A model generated the notes under the pieces. It worked only from the letters and a program-made list of their open reading frames with translations, was not told the DNA's origin and searched no databases. Shown one piece after another: positions 9,009 through 18,501 of a stretch of 64,000 bases of DNA. A program made the translations under genes and the position numbers. The first letter of the stretch is position 1. Each line of letters starts with the position of its first letter. The stretch is taken from contig JAAZNU010000042.1 in assembly GCA_012798135.1 (NCBI GenBank), positions 9,937 through 73,936 of the forward strand. The letters are read 5' to 3'. Source of the stretch: Veillonellaceae bacterium. GTDB lineage: Bacteria > Bacillota_C > Negativicutes > UBA1444.

Positions 9009-9040
9009 TTCGTGACGCTAACTTGGCGCGAAGTTTTTTT
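9009..9040 (+). terminator. Terminator-like hairpin in the adenine deaminase leader
   Basis: TTCG and CGC (9009-9018, 3-base bulge) pair with GCG and CGAA (9026-9032) and are followed by TTTTTTT directly before the GAGGTGA ribosome site. It could attenuate the gene. No purine-riboswitch core is visible upstream. Confidence 0.3.
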
Positions 9041-9050
9041 GAGGTGATTC

Positions 9051-10790
9051 ATGATTAAGAGTTTTGACAGCGGCTTTTATCGTTCCTGCCTGCCGTTCGC
9101 GCGGGGGGACCGCCCAGCGGAACTGTTGATCCGCAACGCCCGGATCGCCAATGTTTTCTCTCTGGAATATGAACTGGCGGATGTGGCGGTGGCCCAAGGA
9201 ATTGTCGTGGGCGTCGGCAGCGGTTATGAAGGGCTGGAAACGATTGACGCGACAGGGAAGGTATTGATTCCAGGAATGATCGACGGGCATGTCCACATTG
9301 AAAGCGCCATGTTAACGCCCGCGCGCTTTGCGGAAGCGGTCGTTCCGCGCGGGACCGCGGCCGTGATGGCCGACCCGCATGAAATCGCGAATGTCTGGGG
9401 AACTGCCGGAGTCATCGCCATGTGGCGCAATGCGCAGGAAGCGCCGCTGGATTTTTTCTGGGGTGCGCCGTCCTGCGTGCCTGCCTCTGACTTTGAAACC
9501 TGTCGGACGCCATTGTCAGACGAAGAGTTGGTTCGCTTGTTCACCGATGGCGTTTGTCAGCATTTGGGCGAGATGATGAATTTTCCGGCGGTCATCGGCG
9601 GGGACGAAGCGGTCTGGGCCAAACTCGCTGCAGCGGGAGACCGGCCCCTGACAGCTCATTCTCCCGGCTTGGCCGGCAAAGATCTATGCACTTACCTGCT
9701 GAGTGGGTGTCTGGCCGACCATGAAACGACCCGGTATGAAGAGGGCCTGGAGAAACTGCGTCGCGGCGGCTGGATCATGCTGCGGGCCGGTGCGGCGGCC
9801 AATGATTTGCCGATACTGGCGTCGTTGGTGGTGGAAAATCCGGCCCGATCGTCGCGCTGCATGGTGGTTAGCGATGATTTGACACCGACCGCCTTGGCGA
9901 CAGACGGTCATATGGATACAAAGCTGAGGGCCATGATCCGGCTGGGGATTGAGCCTTTGATTGCGTTGCGCATGGTCACTTTAAGTCCTGCCGAATATTT
10001 CAAATTGCCGCGCCGTGGCGGAATTGCGCCGGGATGGCTGGCGGATCTGGCCCTGGTCGATTCGCTGGAATCGTGCCAAGTCGAAAAAGTTTGGAAGAAT
10101 GGCCGTTTGGTGGCGCAAAACGGTCAGCTGTGCACGACAATCAACACGGATTTTCTATCTGGCGAAATCTCTCCCCCGTCGCCTGTTCCGGCGACGGCGA
10201 TTCAGATCGAAACGCCGTCGGATAAACAAAAAATAAGGGCGATCGGCTGGCGAAGCGGCTCGTTGCTGACGGAATCGTTGATCATCACGCCCACAGTCGA
10301 GGACAATCTGGTGGTGGCGGATCCTGGACAGGATATTGCCAAGCTGGTGGTCCAGGAGCGCAACCGGAACACGGGGCGCGTGGCGGTGGGCCTTGTCCAG
10401 GGACTGGGTCTGAAATGCGGCGCATTGGGAGCTTCCGTGGCGCACGATGCGCATCCGTTCATAGTGGCCGGCATGGAGGATGCTTCCATTTTGCGGGCAC
10501 TGACCTGGCTGCGGGAGAATGGGGGCGGATTGGTGGCCTGCCGGCAGGACCGGATCTTGGCGGCGTTACCATTGCCGATTGCCGGCCTGATGAGCAATAC
10601 ACCGTTGCCGGAAGTGGCCGCCGCTTTGCGCGAAGTCGATGCGGCAGTCCTGACTCTGGGGATTACCGGCGCCCATCCCTGTATGGCCTTGTCGTTCCTG
10701 TCTTTGTCGGTGATTCCATCACTGAAGCTGACGGACCGGGGGTATGTGGATTTGACTCAGGGCGGGCTGCAGGAACGATTCTTGGAATGA
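9051..10790 (+). CDS. ade: Adenine deaminase
   Basis: 579 aa, similar to the ~580-590 aa of bacterial Ade. The amidohydrolase metal site GHVHIES is near residue 80; PHEIANVWG and the C-terminal GITGAHPCMALSFLSLS are typical of this family and not of adenosine deaminase. The enzyme deaminates adenine to hypoxanthine and ammonia in purine salvage or catabolism. ATG is preceded by TTGAGGTGATTC. A terminator-like hairpin with seven T residues lies in the leader. A thioesterase gene follows after 63 bases. Its position beside a nitrogen-compound catabolic locus fits ammonia release. Confidence 0.95.
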   Translation: MIKSFDSGFYRSCLPFARGDRPAELLIRNARIANVFSLEYELADVAVAQGIVVGVGSGYEGLETIDATGKVLIPGMIDGHVHIESAMLTPARFAEAVVPRGTAAVMADPHEIANVWGTAGVIAMWRNAQEAPLDFFWGAPSCVPASDFETCRTPLSDEELVRLFTDGVCQHLGEMMNFPAVIGGDEAVWAKLAAAGDRPLTAHSPGLAGKDLCTYLLSGCLADHETTRYEEGLEKLRRGGWIMLRAGAAANDLPILASLVVENPARSSRCMVVSDDLTPTALATDGHMDTKLRAMIRLGIEPLIALRMVTLSPAEYFKLPRRGGIAPGWLADLALVDSLESCQVEKVWKNGRLVAQNGQLCTTINTDFLSGEISPPSPVPATAIQIETPSDKQKIRAIGWRSGSLLTESLIITPTVEDNLVVADPGQDIAKLVVQERNRNTGRVAVGLVQGLGLKCGALGASVAHDAHPFIVAGMEDASILRALTWLRENGGGLVACRQDRILAALPLPIAGLMSNTPLPEVAAALREVDAAVLTLGITGAHPCMALSFLSLSVIPSLKLTDRGYVDLTQGGLQERFLE

Positions 10791-10853
10791 CCAAAGGGAC
10801 GCTTCAATTTGCCGAAATTCTTCAAGTCAATTTTTAGCAAGGGAGCAATTTTG

Positions 10854-11345
10854 ATGAATTCAAAAACGGTCGAGCATTCTCAGTTGACCATGGCGCTTCT
10901 GATGCTGCCGGAGCATGCCAACCCGGTAGGCAATGTTCATGGCGGTGAAATCATGAAGTTGATGGACAATACTGCCGGCGTGGTGGCACAGCGGCATGCC
11001 CGGACGCAGGTGGTCACGCTGCGAGTAGATGAATTGCTGTTCTTGCAGCCGATTCGTATTGGCAATCTGGTGACGTGCCACGCCAAAATGACCTTTGTCG
11101 GACGGAGTTCCATGGAAGTGGCAGTGGAAGTGACCGTGGAAGATTTGACAAAGGACGAACCCGCCAAAATGGCTCTTACCGCATATTTTACCTTTGTGGC
11201 GCTGGATGAGCAGGGAAATCCCTGTCCCGCTCCGGCGCTGAAACTGATAACCGGGGCGGAGCAGCGTTTGTTTGAGGAAGGGCGTCAACGTTACCTGAAC
11301 TACAAGCAACGCGGGAAGCGGACGAAACGGGAGGAATTGCCATGA
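10854..11345 (+). CDS. Acyl-CoA thioesterase, hot-dog fold
   Basis: 163 aa. It matches the YciA/YkhA hot-dog thioesterases: MLPEHANPVGNVHGGEIMKLMDNTAGVVA contains the characteristic helix with G-x-x-H-G-G-x-x-M-x-x-M-D, followed by TLRVDELLFLQPIRIGN. It hydrolyses acyl-CoA esters in the cytoplasm. ATG 10854 follows AAGGGAGCAATTTTG; the frame is open 45 bases upstream but without a better site. Its last 4 bases overlap the rhodanese gene, so the two are coupled. Confidence 0.9.
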   Translation: MNSKTVEHSQLTMALLMLPEHANPVGNVHGGEIMKLMDNTAGVVAQRHARTQVVTLRVDELLFLQPIRIGNLVTCHAKMTFVGRSSMEVAVEVTVEDLTKDEPAKMALTAYFTFVALDEQGNPCPAPALKLITGAEQRLFEEGRQRYLNYKQRGKRTKREELP

Positions 11346-11734
11346 TGATCCCGCCCAAAAGATGGATCAGAGCGTGCTTTGTGATTCTGGTTGCCTTGCT
11401 TGCCGCCGGCTGCAGCCAGAGCCCGGCTGGGGCCAGCGTCGACGTATCGGTGGATGAGGCGCTTCGACTTTGGCAAGCCCAGGAAGCCATCCTGATTGAT
11501 GTACGGACGCCGGCCGAGTATCGGGAGGGTCATATCCCGGGTGTGGCCAATATTCCGTTGGATGAGCTCGAAAAGCGGCTGGGCGAAATCCCGAAAGACA
11601 AGAAAGTGGTGCTCATTTGCCGGACCGGCAACCGGAGCGCGCAAGGAACTAAGTTCCTGCGCGGCAAAGGATTTAATAATGTTTTCAACAGCACCGGCGG
11701 CATGTCGACTTGGAAGGGGCCGGTGACCAAATGA
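11342..11734 (+). CDS. Rhodanese-domain lipoprotein
   Basis: 130 aa. A lipoprotein signal (VILVALLAAGC, lipidated Cys24) is followed by a single rhodanese domain with RTPAEYREGHIPGVANIP and the active-site loop CRTGNRS (Cys93). Single-domain lipoprotein rhodaneses handle sulfane sulfur or bind it in the envelope. It overlaps the thioesterase by 4 bases and the cupin gene by 4 bases, so the three are one translationally coupled unit. Confidence 0.9.
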   Translation: MMIPPKRWIRACFVILVALLAAGCSQSPAGASVDVSVDEALRLWQAQEAILIDVRTPAEYREGHIPGVANIPLDELEKRLGEIPKDKKVVLICRTGNRSAQGTKFLRGKGFNNVFNSTGGMSTWKGPVTK

Positions 11735-12063
11735 TTTCTGCGGCGAATCTGCTGAGTTTGCCGCCGGAACTGCCGACGACTGAAGTGAGTGAACTGTTGC
11801 TACAACGGCCCGGCATCCGTCTGGAACGGATTCTGTCGACGGGACAGGCTTCGCCGCCCGGCTTCTGGTATGACCAGGCAGAGGATGAGTGGGTGGCGGT
11901 GTTGCAGGGGGAAGGGGTTTTACAGTGGGAAGACGGCCAGGTAACGGCGTTGCGCCCTGGCGACTGGCTTTTGATTCCCGCTCATCAAAAACATCGGGTG
12001 GAACGTACTTCGACTGAGCCTCCCTGCATTTGGCTGGCTATGTTTGTAACAAGTCAGGTGTAG
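11731..12063 (+). CDS. Cupin-domain protein
   Basis: 110 aa, a single small cupin barrel: DEWVAVLQGEGVLQWEDG (motif 1 without the full metal His set) and RPGDWLLIPAHQKHRVERT (motif 2 with two His). It is likely a metal- or ligand-binding protein of the cupin-2 type; function unknown. The start ATG overlaps the rhodanese stop by 4 bases. Confidence 0.85.
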   Translation: MISAANLLSLPPELPTTEVSELLLQRPGIRLERILSTGQASPPGFWYDQAEDEWVAVLQGEGVLQWEDGQVTALRPGDWLLIPAHQKHRVERTSTEPPCIWLAMFVTSQV

Positions 12064-12200
12064 ACTACCCGCGGAAGCGGGGAGCAGGTTGACTGGAAAC
12101 ACGCAGTTTTGTTGCGCCGCTGGCCTTTGAAGAAAATAATGATTGATTCGAGGCACGCAAAAGGAATGTGATGATCTGACACCGAAACAATAACAAGTCA

Positions 12201-12225
12201 AAGGCGTTCACGGAAAACGCCTTTT
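12201..12225 (+). other. Hairpin before the threonine-synthase-like gene
   Basis: AAGGCGTT (12201-12208) pairs perfectly with AACGCCTT (12216-12223) and ends in four T residues, just before the ribosome site. It could be a weak attenuator or the end of the upstream operon. Confidence 0.35.
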
Positions 12226-12242
12226 CGGAAAGGAGCGGCAAT

Positions 12243-13499
12243 TTGAGCAATGTAACCGGTCTGTCCTGCATTCATTGCGGGAAACATTATACGGTTGATG
12301 AGGTTGACTATTATTGTCCGGATTGCGGCTATGAAGACGGAATCCTTGATGTGGAGTACGACTATGAAGCTGCGGCGAAGGAGATGAATCCGGCGGCGCT
12401 ACGGCAGAGTCGTGCTTTTTCCATGTGGCGGTATCTGCCGTTGCTGCCGGTGGAGGATCCGGCCAGGATCCAACATTTGCAGGTGGGCTGGACGCCGGTG
12501 TATGACGCCGTGCGGCTGGCGGCGGACCTGGGAGTGGCACGACTGTTCGTGAAGGATGAAGGACGCAATCCGACCGCTTCCTTCAAGGACCGGGCCAGTG
12601 CGATGGGCGTGGTCAAGGCTCTGGAAAAAGGTGCGGACAGCATTACCTGCGCTTCCACCGGCAATGCCGCATCCTCGTTGGCCGGATTTGCCGCGGCGGC
12701 GGGGTTGCCGGCGACGATTTTCGTCCCGGAACGGGCCCCGCAGGCGAAAGTGGCGCAATTGCTGGTATTCGGCGCGCGGGTGTTTGCGGTCAAAGGAACT
12801 TATGATCAGGCCTGGGAGTTGTGCATGGAAGCTGCCGCTGAGTTTGGCTGGTACAACCGGAATTGCGCGATCAATCCTTATCTCATCGAAGGGAAGAAAA
12901 CCGTCTCCGTTGAGCTGGTCGATCAATTGATCCACCAATACAATGGTGAAATGCCAGACTGGGTGGTGGTTTCCGTCGGTGACGGCTGCACTGTGGGCGG
13001 CGTTTGGAAAGGGCTTGTGGAAATGTACAAACTCGGCTTTCTGCCACGGTTGCCCAAGGTTCTGGGTGTGCAGGCTGCGGGTTGTCAGCCGTTTTTGACG
13101 GCCTGGAAGAATAACACGCCGTTGCAACCGACCGACGCCGATACGTTGGCGGATTCCATCGCGGTCGGTCATCCCCGCAATTTCCGCAAGGGCATGAAAG
13201 CTATTGTGGAGTCGGGCGGGGCATTTATCAGCGTGACGGACGAAGAAATCCTGGACTCGATCCGGACTTTGGCCCGCAAGGCGGCGGTGTTCGGGGAACC
13301 GGCCGGTGTTGCCGGCGTGGCGGGAGTGCGGAATGCCGTGAAACAGGGAGTGATTGCCGCCAATGAGACGGTGGCGCTCTTGATCACCGGCAACGGTCTG
13401 AAAGATATTCAGTCGGCGATCAAGGCGGCCGGCGCCCCGACTTATATCGAACCGGAACTGACGGCGGTGAAGGCGGCGCTGGCCGGCTGCGGCAAGTAA
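12243..13499 (+). CDS. thrC: Threonine-synthase-like PLP enzyme with N-terminal zinc ribbon
   Basis: 418 aa, fold type II PLP enzyme. The N-terminus is a zinc ribbon (C9, C12, C25, C28), followed by the catalytic core with TASFKDR (Lys115 for the Schiff base), [16 protein letters not shown] and [11 protein letters not shown] for phosphate binding. Threonine synthase makes threonine from O-phosphohomoserine. No other threonine-pathway gene is nearby; it heads a locus of deacylases and a carbamoyltransferase, so a catabolic elimination or replacement reaction is equally plausible. The TTG start follows GGAAAGGAGCGGCAAT. The gene symbol rests on family similarity only. Confidence 0.8.
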   Translation: MSNVTGLSCIHCGKHYTVDEVDYYCPDCGYEDGILDVEYDYEAAAKEMNPAALRQSRAFSMWRYLPLLPVEDPARIQHLQVGWTPVYDAVRLAADLGVARLFVKDEGRNPTASFKDRASAMGVVKALEKGADSITCASTGNAASSLAGFAAAAGLPATIFVPERAPQAKVAQLLVFGARVFAVKGTYDQAWELCMEAAAEFGWYNRNCAINPYLIEGKKTVSVELVDQLIHQYNGEMPDWVVVSVGDGCTVGGVWKGLVEMYKLGFLPRLPKVLGVQAAGCQPFLTAWKNNTPLQPTDADTLADSIAVGHPRNFRKGMKAIVESGGAFISVTDEEILDSIRTLARKAAVFGEPAGVAGVAGVRNAVKQGVIAANETVALLITGNGLKDIQSAIKAAGAPTYIEPELTAVKAALAGCGK

Positions 13500-13526
13500 T
13501 CGATGGAGTATCATGGAGCAGGATTC

Positions 13527-13588
13527 GATGTGGGACAGGAGCCACGCATGGATACGCTTCGACGCTTTGCTTTACTCCTGCTCACATC
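13527..13588 (+). ncRNA. Candidate structured leader upstream of the YgeY-like hydrolase
   Basis: GATGTG (13527-13532) pairs with CACATC (13583-13588) and CAGGAG (13536-13541) with CTCCTG (13575-13580), enclosing a 33-base loop. A competing pairing, GAGCAGGA with TCCTGCTC, overlaps the same bases. Two alternative structures in a 146-base intergenic leader would suit a switch, but I recognise no known riboswitch. Confidence 0.25.
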
Positions 13589-13663
13589 CTGTTCCGTCCC
13601 GAATATTTTGTTTCGCGACACAAACATCATAGTATTCTGATAGCGTTGAAAGGAGCTGAAACA

Positions 13664-14911
13664 TTGAACATTCCGTTTGACGAAGTCCTGCGGTTGGCGA
13701 AACAATATGAACCGGACATGACCCGGTTTCTGCGGGACATGATCGCGATTCCCAGTGAAAGCTGCCAGGAAGAAAAGGTGATTCTGCGGATCAAGCAAGA
13801 GATGGAAAAGGTCGGTTTTGACACAGTCGAAATCGATCCGATGGGGAATATTTTTGGCTACATCGGCCACGGCGCACATCTGATCGCCATGGACGCCCAT
13901 GTCGACACGGTCGGGGTGGGAAATCCCGAGAACTGGAACTGCGATCCCTATCAGGGCGATGAAACGGCCGAGCTGATCTTTGGGCGCGGCGCCAGCGACC
14001 AGGAAGGCGGCATGGCCGCGATGGTGTACGCCGGAAAAATCATCAAGGACCTCAAGCTTGAGGATGATTTTACGCTGGTGATCGTGGGTTCGGTGCAGGA
14101 GGAAGACTGCGACGGCCTTTGTTGGCAGTACATTCTCAATGAGGACAAACTTCGGCCGGAGTTCGTGGTCATCACCGAACCGACGGATGGCAAAATTTAT
14201 CGGGGACAGCGGGGCCGGATGGAAATCAAGGTTGCTACGAAAGGGGTCAGCTGCCATGGCTCGGCGCCGGAACGGGGCGACAATGCCATTTATAAAATGG
14301 CGGGAATTCTCACGGAATTACGGGCCCTGCATGAAAATCTCGTGGATCATGATTTCCTGGGAAAAGGCAGCCTAACAGTTTCGGAAATTTTTCACACTTC
14401 GCCGTCCCGCTGCGCGGTGGCGGACAGCTGCTGGATTTCCATCGACCGGCGGTTGACGGTCGGGGAAACCGGTGAATATGCGATTCAGCAGATTAAGAAT
14501 CTGCCGGCCGTCAAGGCGGCCAATGCGGAAGTCACCATGTATCAGTACGAGCGCCCATCTTACACCCAACTGATCTATCCCACCGAATGCTATTTTCCGA
14601 CCTGGCTGATCGAGAATGAGCATCCGGTGTGCCATGCGGTGTTCGATTCCTATCAGGGCTTGTTCGGCAAGGCCCCCGCAGTCGACAAATGGACGTTTTC
14701 CACCAATGGCGTTTCCATTATGGGCCGATACGGGATTCCGTGCATCGGCTTCGGACCGGGGCATGAAGATCAGGCGCACGCACCCAATGAGCGGACCTGG
14801 AAGAGGGAACTGGTGGACTGTGCGGCAGTATATGCCGTGATTCCGTTGCTCTATACCCGGAACTACGCGGCGCAAATGCCCAAAGAAACGAAAAACCTGG
14901 TCAATTCCTAA
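13664..14911 (+). CDS. YgeY-like M20 family hydrolase
   Basis: 415 aa. M20/ArgE-DapE metallopeptidase fold with metal-site motifs [10 protein letters not shown] (~75), [18 protein letters not shown] (~113) and [10 protein letters not shown] (~150), plus [12 protein letters not shown]. It resembles the YgeY selenium-metabolism-linked hydrolases, which occur with carbamoyltransferase YgeW, as here. It should cleave an N-acyl or N-carbamoyl amino acid or a dipeptide. I chose TTG 13664 because AAAGGAG ends 8 bases before it, not the in-frame TTG 13646 located ahead of that site. A carbamoyltransferase follows 28 bases downstream. Confidence 0.82.
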   Translation: MNIPFDEVLRLAKQYEPDMTRFLRDMIAIPSESCQEEKVILRIKQEMEKVGFDTVEIDPMGNIFGYIGHGAHLIAMDAHVDTVGVGNPENWNCDPYQGDETAELIFGRGASDQEGGMAAMVYAGKIIKDLKLEDDFTLVIVGSVQEEDCDGLCWQYILNEDKLRPEFVVITEPTDGKIYRGQRGRMEIKVATKGVSCHGSAPERGDNAIYKMAGILTELRALHENLVDHDFLGKGSLTVSEIFHTSPSRCAVADSCWISIDRRLTVGETGEYAIQQIKNLPAVKAANAEVTMYQYERPSYTQLIYPTECYFPTWLIENEHPVCHAVFDSYQGLFGKAPAVDKWTFSTNGVSIMGRYGIPCIGFGPGHEDQAHAPNERTWKRELVDCAAVYAVIPLLYTRNYAAQMPKETKNLVNS

Positions 14912-14939
14912 CAAACATAAATTGCAGGAGGGAGTAATC

Positions 14940-15944
14940 ATGCAAACGGTATTCCGAGGCCGGCACTTCATCAATCTGGAGGACTTCACCAAAGAAGAAG
15001 TTGACACCATGCTGGAAGTTTCGTTTGATTTGAAAAAAAAATTCGCCATGGGAGTTCCCACCAACTATCTGCCGAATCAAACGATGTTCCTGATGTTTTT
15101 TGAACAGTCCACCCGCACCCGCAATTCAATGGAAGCGGGATTTTCCCAACTGGGCGGGCACGCCGGATTCCTTGATTCCAGCAGCATGCAGATTGCCCAT
15201 GGCGAGAGCGCCAAGGATACGGCCATCATCCTGTCGCGGTTCGGCCATGCGATTGCCTGCCGCTATTGCAACTGGGGCTATGGCAACAAATATCTGAACG
15301 AAATGGCGAAATGGTCGACCAAGCCGATCATGAACCTGCAATGCGATCTTTATCACCCCTTCCAGGCGCTGGCGGACTTGATGACGATGCAGGAAAAACT
15401 AGGCAGCCTGAAACGCGTGAAAGTCTCGGTTATCTGGGCATATGCCGAAAGCCACAAAAAACCGATTTCCGTGCCGGTATCACAACTGTTGGCCTTCCCG
15501 CGCTACGGCATGGATGTCTGGTTGGCCCATCCCAAAGGCTGGGAACTGCCGGACTGGGTCATCGAGCAGGCCCGGGCCAATGCCGCGAAATACGGCGGAA
15601 CCGTTACGGTCACCAATGACGAGGCGGCGGCGTATGAAGGTGCGCAGATCGTGATCCCGAAAAACTGGGGAAACTGGGTCACGGATCAGACTGGCGTCGC
15701 CGCTGCCGGCGCCGTCAAAGTCGTCGATGAAAAATTAATGGCCCAGAAATCCTGGAAATGCACCGAAGCCAAGATGGCGACCGCGGATAAAGACGTGCTG
15801 TACATGCACGCCTTGCCGGCCGACCGCAACAACGAAGTGGAAGAGTCGGTGATCGACGGTCCGCATTCGATCGTGTTCGATGAAGCGGAAAATCGCCTGC
15901 ATACCGCCAAAGCGGTGATGACTTTGTTGATGGGGGGAAGATAG
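14940..15944 (+). CDS. Knotted-type carbamoyltransferase, YgeW-like
   Basis: 334 aa, aspartate/ornithine carbamoyltransferase superfamily. The carbamoyl-phosphate loop FFEQSTRTRNS (S57-R61) is intact. The segment WAYAESHKKPISVPVSQ has the proline-rich pattern found in knotted carbamoyltransferases (YgeW, acetylornithine and succinylornithine types) in place of the usual ornithine loop. The normal HCLP motif reads HALP (residues 290-293). It sits between an M20 hydrolase and an ABC transporter, so catabolic phosphorolysis of a ureido compound, or carbamoylation of an acylated diamine, are both possible. The substrate is not deducible. A strong GCAGGAGGGAG site precedes ATG. Confidence 0.82.
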   Translation: MQTVFRGRHFINLEDFTKEEVDTMLEVSFDLKKKFAMGVPTNYLPNQTMFLMFFEQSTRTRNSMEAGFSQLGGHAGFLDSSSMQIAHGESAKDTAIILSRFGHAIACRYCNWGYGNKYLNEMAKWSTKPIMNLQCDLYHPFQALADLMTMQEKLGSLKRVKVSVIWAYAESHKKPISVPVSQLLAFPRYGMDVWLAHPKGWELPDWVIEQARANAAKYGGTVTVTNDEAAAYEGAQIVIPKNWGNWVTDQTGVAAAGAVKVVDEKLMAQKSWKCTEAKMATADKDVLYMHALPADRNNEVEESVIDGPHSIVFDEAENRLHTAKAVMTLLMGGR

Positions 15945-15968
15945 ATTTTTACAGTTAAACAAAAAAGC

Positions 15969-15997
15969 TTGCATTTTGATCAAAAACATGGTAAATT
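15969..15997 (+). promoter_or_regulatory. Candidate sigma-70 promoter for the amino-acid ABC transporter
   Basis: TTGCAT (15969-15974), 17-base spacer, TAAATT (15992-15997). This AT-rich stretch lies in the 239-base gap before the binding-protein gene. Confidence 0.35.
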
Positions 15998-16098
15998 TTC
16001 ATTCGTGAAGTACAAAAATTTGATCTGAATGGATCATTTTGATGAAACTAAATGAAAAAAATGAATTGGTCCTTCATAGCGGACTAACATGAGTGGCA

Positions 16099-16142
16099 AA
16101 GGAGCCTTCTGCATTTTTTTTTGGATGCGTGGGCTCTTTTTT
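16099..16142 (+). terminator. Terminator-like hairpin in the ABC transporter leader
   Basis: AAGGAGCC (16099-16106) pairs with GGCTCTT (one bulged base, 16132-16138), with an inner GCAT/ATGC stem (16111-16114, 16125-16128), followed by a T-run. It lies downstream of the candidate promoter and 41 bases before the binding-protein start, so it may be a leader attenuator or simply end the carbamoyltransferase transcript. Confidence 0.45.
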
Positions 16143-16183
16143 CTTTATTGTTAATAAATATTTAGAGAAAGAAGGAATGAAAG

Positions 16184-17011
16184 ATGAACAAACTGAAGAA
16201 GTCCCTGGTCCTGTTGCTCGGCCTGATGCTGTTGGCCTTGGCGGCGGCCGGCTGTGGGGGGGGGCCGGCGAAGCCGGAGGCAAAAAAAGACGCCAAACCG
16301 TCGGTCAGCCGGATTGATCAGATCAAGAAAAACGGCAAATTGATCCTGGCTACCGGCAACTATCGTCCTTTTGAATACCATGATGAAAAAACAAACAAAG
16401 TGATCGGTTACGACATCGACGTGGCGGAAGCCATCGCCAAAAAGATCGGCGTGCCACTTGAAATCAAGGAGATGCAATTTACCGGCCTGATCCCGACGTT
16501 GCAGAACGGACAGGCGGACCTGGTCATCGCCGCCATGTATATTACGCCGGCGCGCCGGGAAGTTGTTGACTTCGCCGACCCGTACATGGACACCGGGATG
16601 GTTGTCGCCGTGCGCAAGGAGAACACGGATATCAAAGGCCCCAATGATCTGAACGGCAAGGTGGTCGGCGTAAAAACCGGCGCAACCAGCGAAAAAGTGG
16701 CGCAGGAACTGAATGAAAAAGGCGCCAAAATCACGATCAAGAGCTACAAGGAAACCGTCGATTATCTGCTGGATCTGCAAAACGGCCGCCTTGACGCAGC
16801 CATCAATGATCTGCTCAACCAGCTTGAATACAACAAAGCAAACCCGAACGTCAAGATTGTCGGCGAACCGTTCACCAAGGCCCAGCTGGGGATCGCGGTG
16901 AAAAAAGGCGACAAGGAATTGCTGGATCTTATCAATACCGTGCTGAAAGAGCTGAAGCAGAGCGGGGAAGCTGAAAAGCTCTACAAGAAGTGGTTGATTG
17001 GCGTAAAATAA
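16184..17011 (+). CDS. Polar amino-acid ABC transporter, substrate-binding lipoprotein
   Basis: 275 aa. A lipoprotein signal ends at ALAAAGC, followed by a charged linker and a family 3 (polar amino acid) solute-binding domain: GKLILATGNYRPFEYHDE, GYDIDVAEAIAKKIGV, FTGLIPTLQNGQADLVIAAM, then TPARREVVDFADPY. It captures an amino acid or related compound in the periplasm and hands it to the permease encoded 24 bases downstream. The position within the deacylase/carbamoyltransferase locus suggests the ligand is that pathway's substrate. A GAAAGAAGGAATGAAAG ribosome site precedes ATG. Confidence 0.92.
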   Translation: MNKLKKSLVLLLGLMLLALAAAGCGGGPAKPEAKKDAKPSVSRIDQIKKNGKLILATGNYRPFEYHDEKTNKVIGYDIDVAEAIAKKIGVPLEIKEMQFTGLIPTLQNGQADLVIAAMYITPARREVVDFADPYMDTGMVVAVRKENTDIKGPNDLNGKVVGVKTGATSEKVAQELNEKGAKITIKSYKETVDYLLDLQNGRLDAAINDLLNQLEYNKANPNVKIVGEPFTKAQLGIAVKKGDKELLDLINTVLKELKQSGEAEKLYKKWLIGVK

Positions 17012-17035
17012 AACGGGGCGGAAGAGGGAAGAACC

Positions 17036-17689
17036 ATGAACCTGGATTATTCGGTGGTGTTTTCTAAAATTCCGATATTGTTGGAGGGGTGTTGGGTCAC
17101 CCTTCAGATTTCCTTCTTCGCGCTCTTGTTGGGAATGGTGTTCGGCATAGCGGGTGCGCTGTGCCGAATTTCTTCCAACAAGGTTTTAAACTCGGGCGCT
17201 TTTTTTTATGTTTGGGTGATTCGAGGCACTCCGGTCATGGTGCAGTTGTTTATCTTGTACTTTGGCTTGCCGCAACTGGGAATTAAACTGCCGAGCATGG
17301 TGGCGGGCGTGTTGGGACTGGCGATCAACACCGGCGCCTATATCACGGAAATCATCCGGGCCGGCATTCAGGCGGTTGACCGGGGACAGATGGAGGCGGC
17401 CCTGTCGCTCGGCATGAGTTACCGGCAGGCAATGCGGCGCATAATCGGCCCGCAAGCGGTTAAGTTCTGTATTCCGCCGTTGGTCAATCAGTTCATCATG
17501 ACGCTGAAGAATTCGTCCATCGCGTCCCTGGTGACCATCACCGAACTGTTTCGGACCGGCGAGCAGATCATCTACACGACCTTCCGCAGCTTTGAGGTGT
17601 ATACAGCCGTTGCAGTATTTTATCTGATCATGAACTCCGTGTTCATGGTGATCGCCGACAAGCTGGAAAGGAGAATGGCGCGACAATGA
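17036..17689 (+). CDS. Polar amino-acid ABC transporter, permease
   Basis: 217 aa inner-membrane protein with about five transmembrane helices. It belongs to the HisM/GlnP family: [24 protein letters not shown], the [22 protein letters not shown] segment typical of the family, and the EAA loop [22 protein letters not shown] (~120-140) that docks on the ATPase. It has 24 bases to the binding-protein gene and a 4-base overlap with the ATPase gene. Confidence 0.93.
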   Translation: MNLDYSVVFSKIPILLEGCWVTLQISFFALLLGMVFGIAGALCRISSNKVLNSGAFFYVWVIRGTPVMVQLFILYFGLPQLGIKLPSMVAGVLGLAINTGAYITEIIRAGIQAVDRGQMEAALSLGMSYRQAMRRIIGPQAVKFCIPPLVNQFIMTLKNSSIASLVTITELFRTGEQIIYTTFRSFEVYTAVAVFYLIMNSVFMVIADKLERRMARQ

Positions 17690-18417
17690 GCTGTATCGTC
17701 GAAATGAAGCACGTCTTCAAGTCGTTTGGCGCGGTGGAAGTACTGAAGGATTTCAATCTGCAGTTGACGGAGGGCGAAAAAGTCGTTATCATCGGTCCCA
17801 GCGGCTCCGGCAAGAGTACGGTGCTTCGTTGCATCAACCGGCTGGAAACGATTCAGGCCGGGACGATTTGTTTCGAAGGGCAGGAAATCAACGATCAATC
17901 CAATTTATGCGCATTGCGGACTCATATCGGTATGGTGTTCCAACGCTTCAACCTGTTTCCGCACAAGACGACGTTGGAGAATATCATGGAAGCACCTTTG
18001 ATTGTGAAAAAAAGATCACCGGCCGAGGCGGAAAAGATTGCGGTGGAATTATTGGCGCGCGTGGGACTGGCCGACAAGCGGGACAGTTATCCGCGGGAAC
18101 TCTCCGGCGGTCAGCAGCAGCGGGTTGCAATTGCCAGAGCTTTGGCCATGAGTCCGAAAATCATGCTGTTTGATGAGCCAACCTCAGCGTTGGATCCGGA
18201 ATTGGTCGGCGAAGTGCTGGGCGTTATGAAGGATTTGGCGCGTGAAGGCATGACGATGGTTGTCGTGACTCATGAAATGGCTTTTGCCCGGGAAGTGGCG
18301 GACCGGGTGATTTTTATGGATCAGGGCATCATTATGGAAGAAGGAACGCCGGCGGAAATTTTCGAGACGCCGACCCAGGAGCGAACCCAGTTATTTTTGA
18401 AACGAATTCGTCATTAA
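17686..18417 (+). CDS. Polar amino-acid ABC transporter, ATPase
   Basis: 243 aa, the normal GlnQ/HisP length. Walker [10 protein letters not shown] (~33-41), Q-loop [10 protein letters not shown], signature LSGGQQQR (~139), Walker [15 protein letters not shown] and switch His in VVTHE are all intact. It powers the adjacent permease. It starts 4 bases inside the permease gene. Confidence 0.95.
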   Translation: MSCIVEMKHVFKSFGAVEVLKDFNLQLTEGEKVVIIGPSGSGKSTVLRCINRLETIQAGTICFEGQEINDQSNLCALRTHIGMVFQRFNLFPHKTTLENIMEAPLIVKKRSPAEAEKIAVELLARVGLADKRDSYPRELSGGQQQRVAIARALAMSPKIMLFDEPTSALDPELVGEVLGVMKDLAREGMTMVVVTHEMAFAREVADRVIFMDQGIIMEEGTPAEIFETPTQERTQLFLKRIRH

Positions 18418-18501
18418 TAGGACAACGGCGTGAATTGAACTTATGGAATTTAGAGTTGGATATCACCGGAAACCGTGGTCCAGGGATAGAGGTAACTAGT
18501 A

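Noticed and set aside
8892..9050. Purine riboswitch upstream of adenine deaminase
   Set aside because: The conserved core and loop sequences of the purine aptamer could not be found; only a bulged hairpin with a T-run is present.
12399..13514. 371-codon open frame antisense to the threonine-synthase-like gene
   Set aside because: Composition is rich in Arg, His and Gln, there is no ribosome site, and the opposite strand carries a clearly conserved enzyme.
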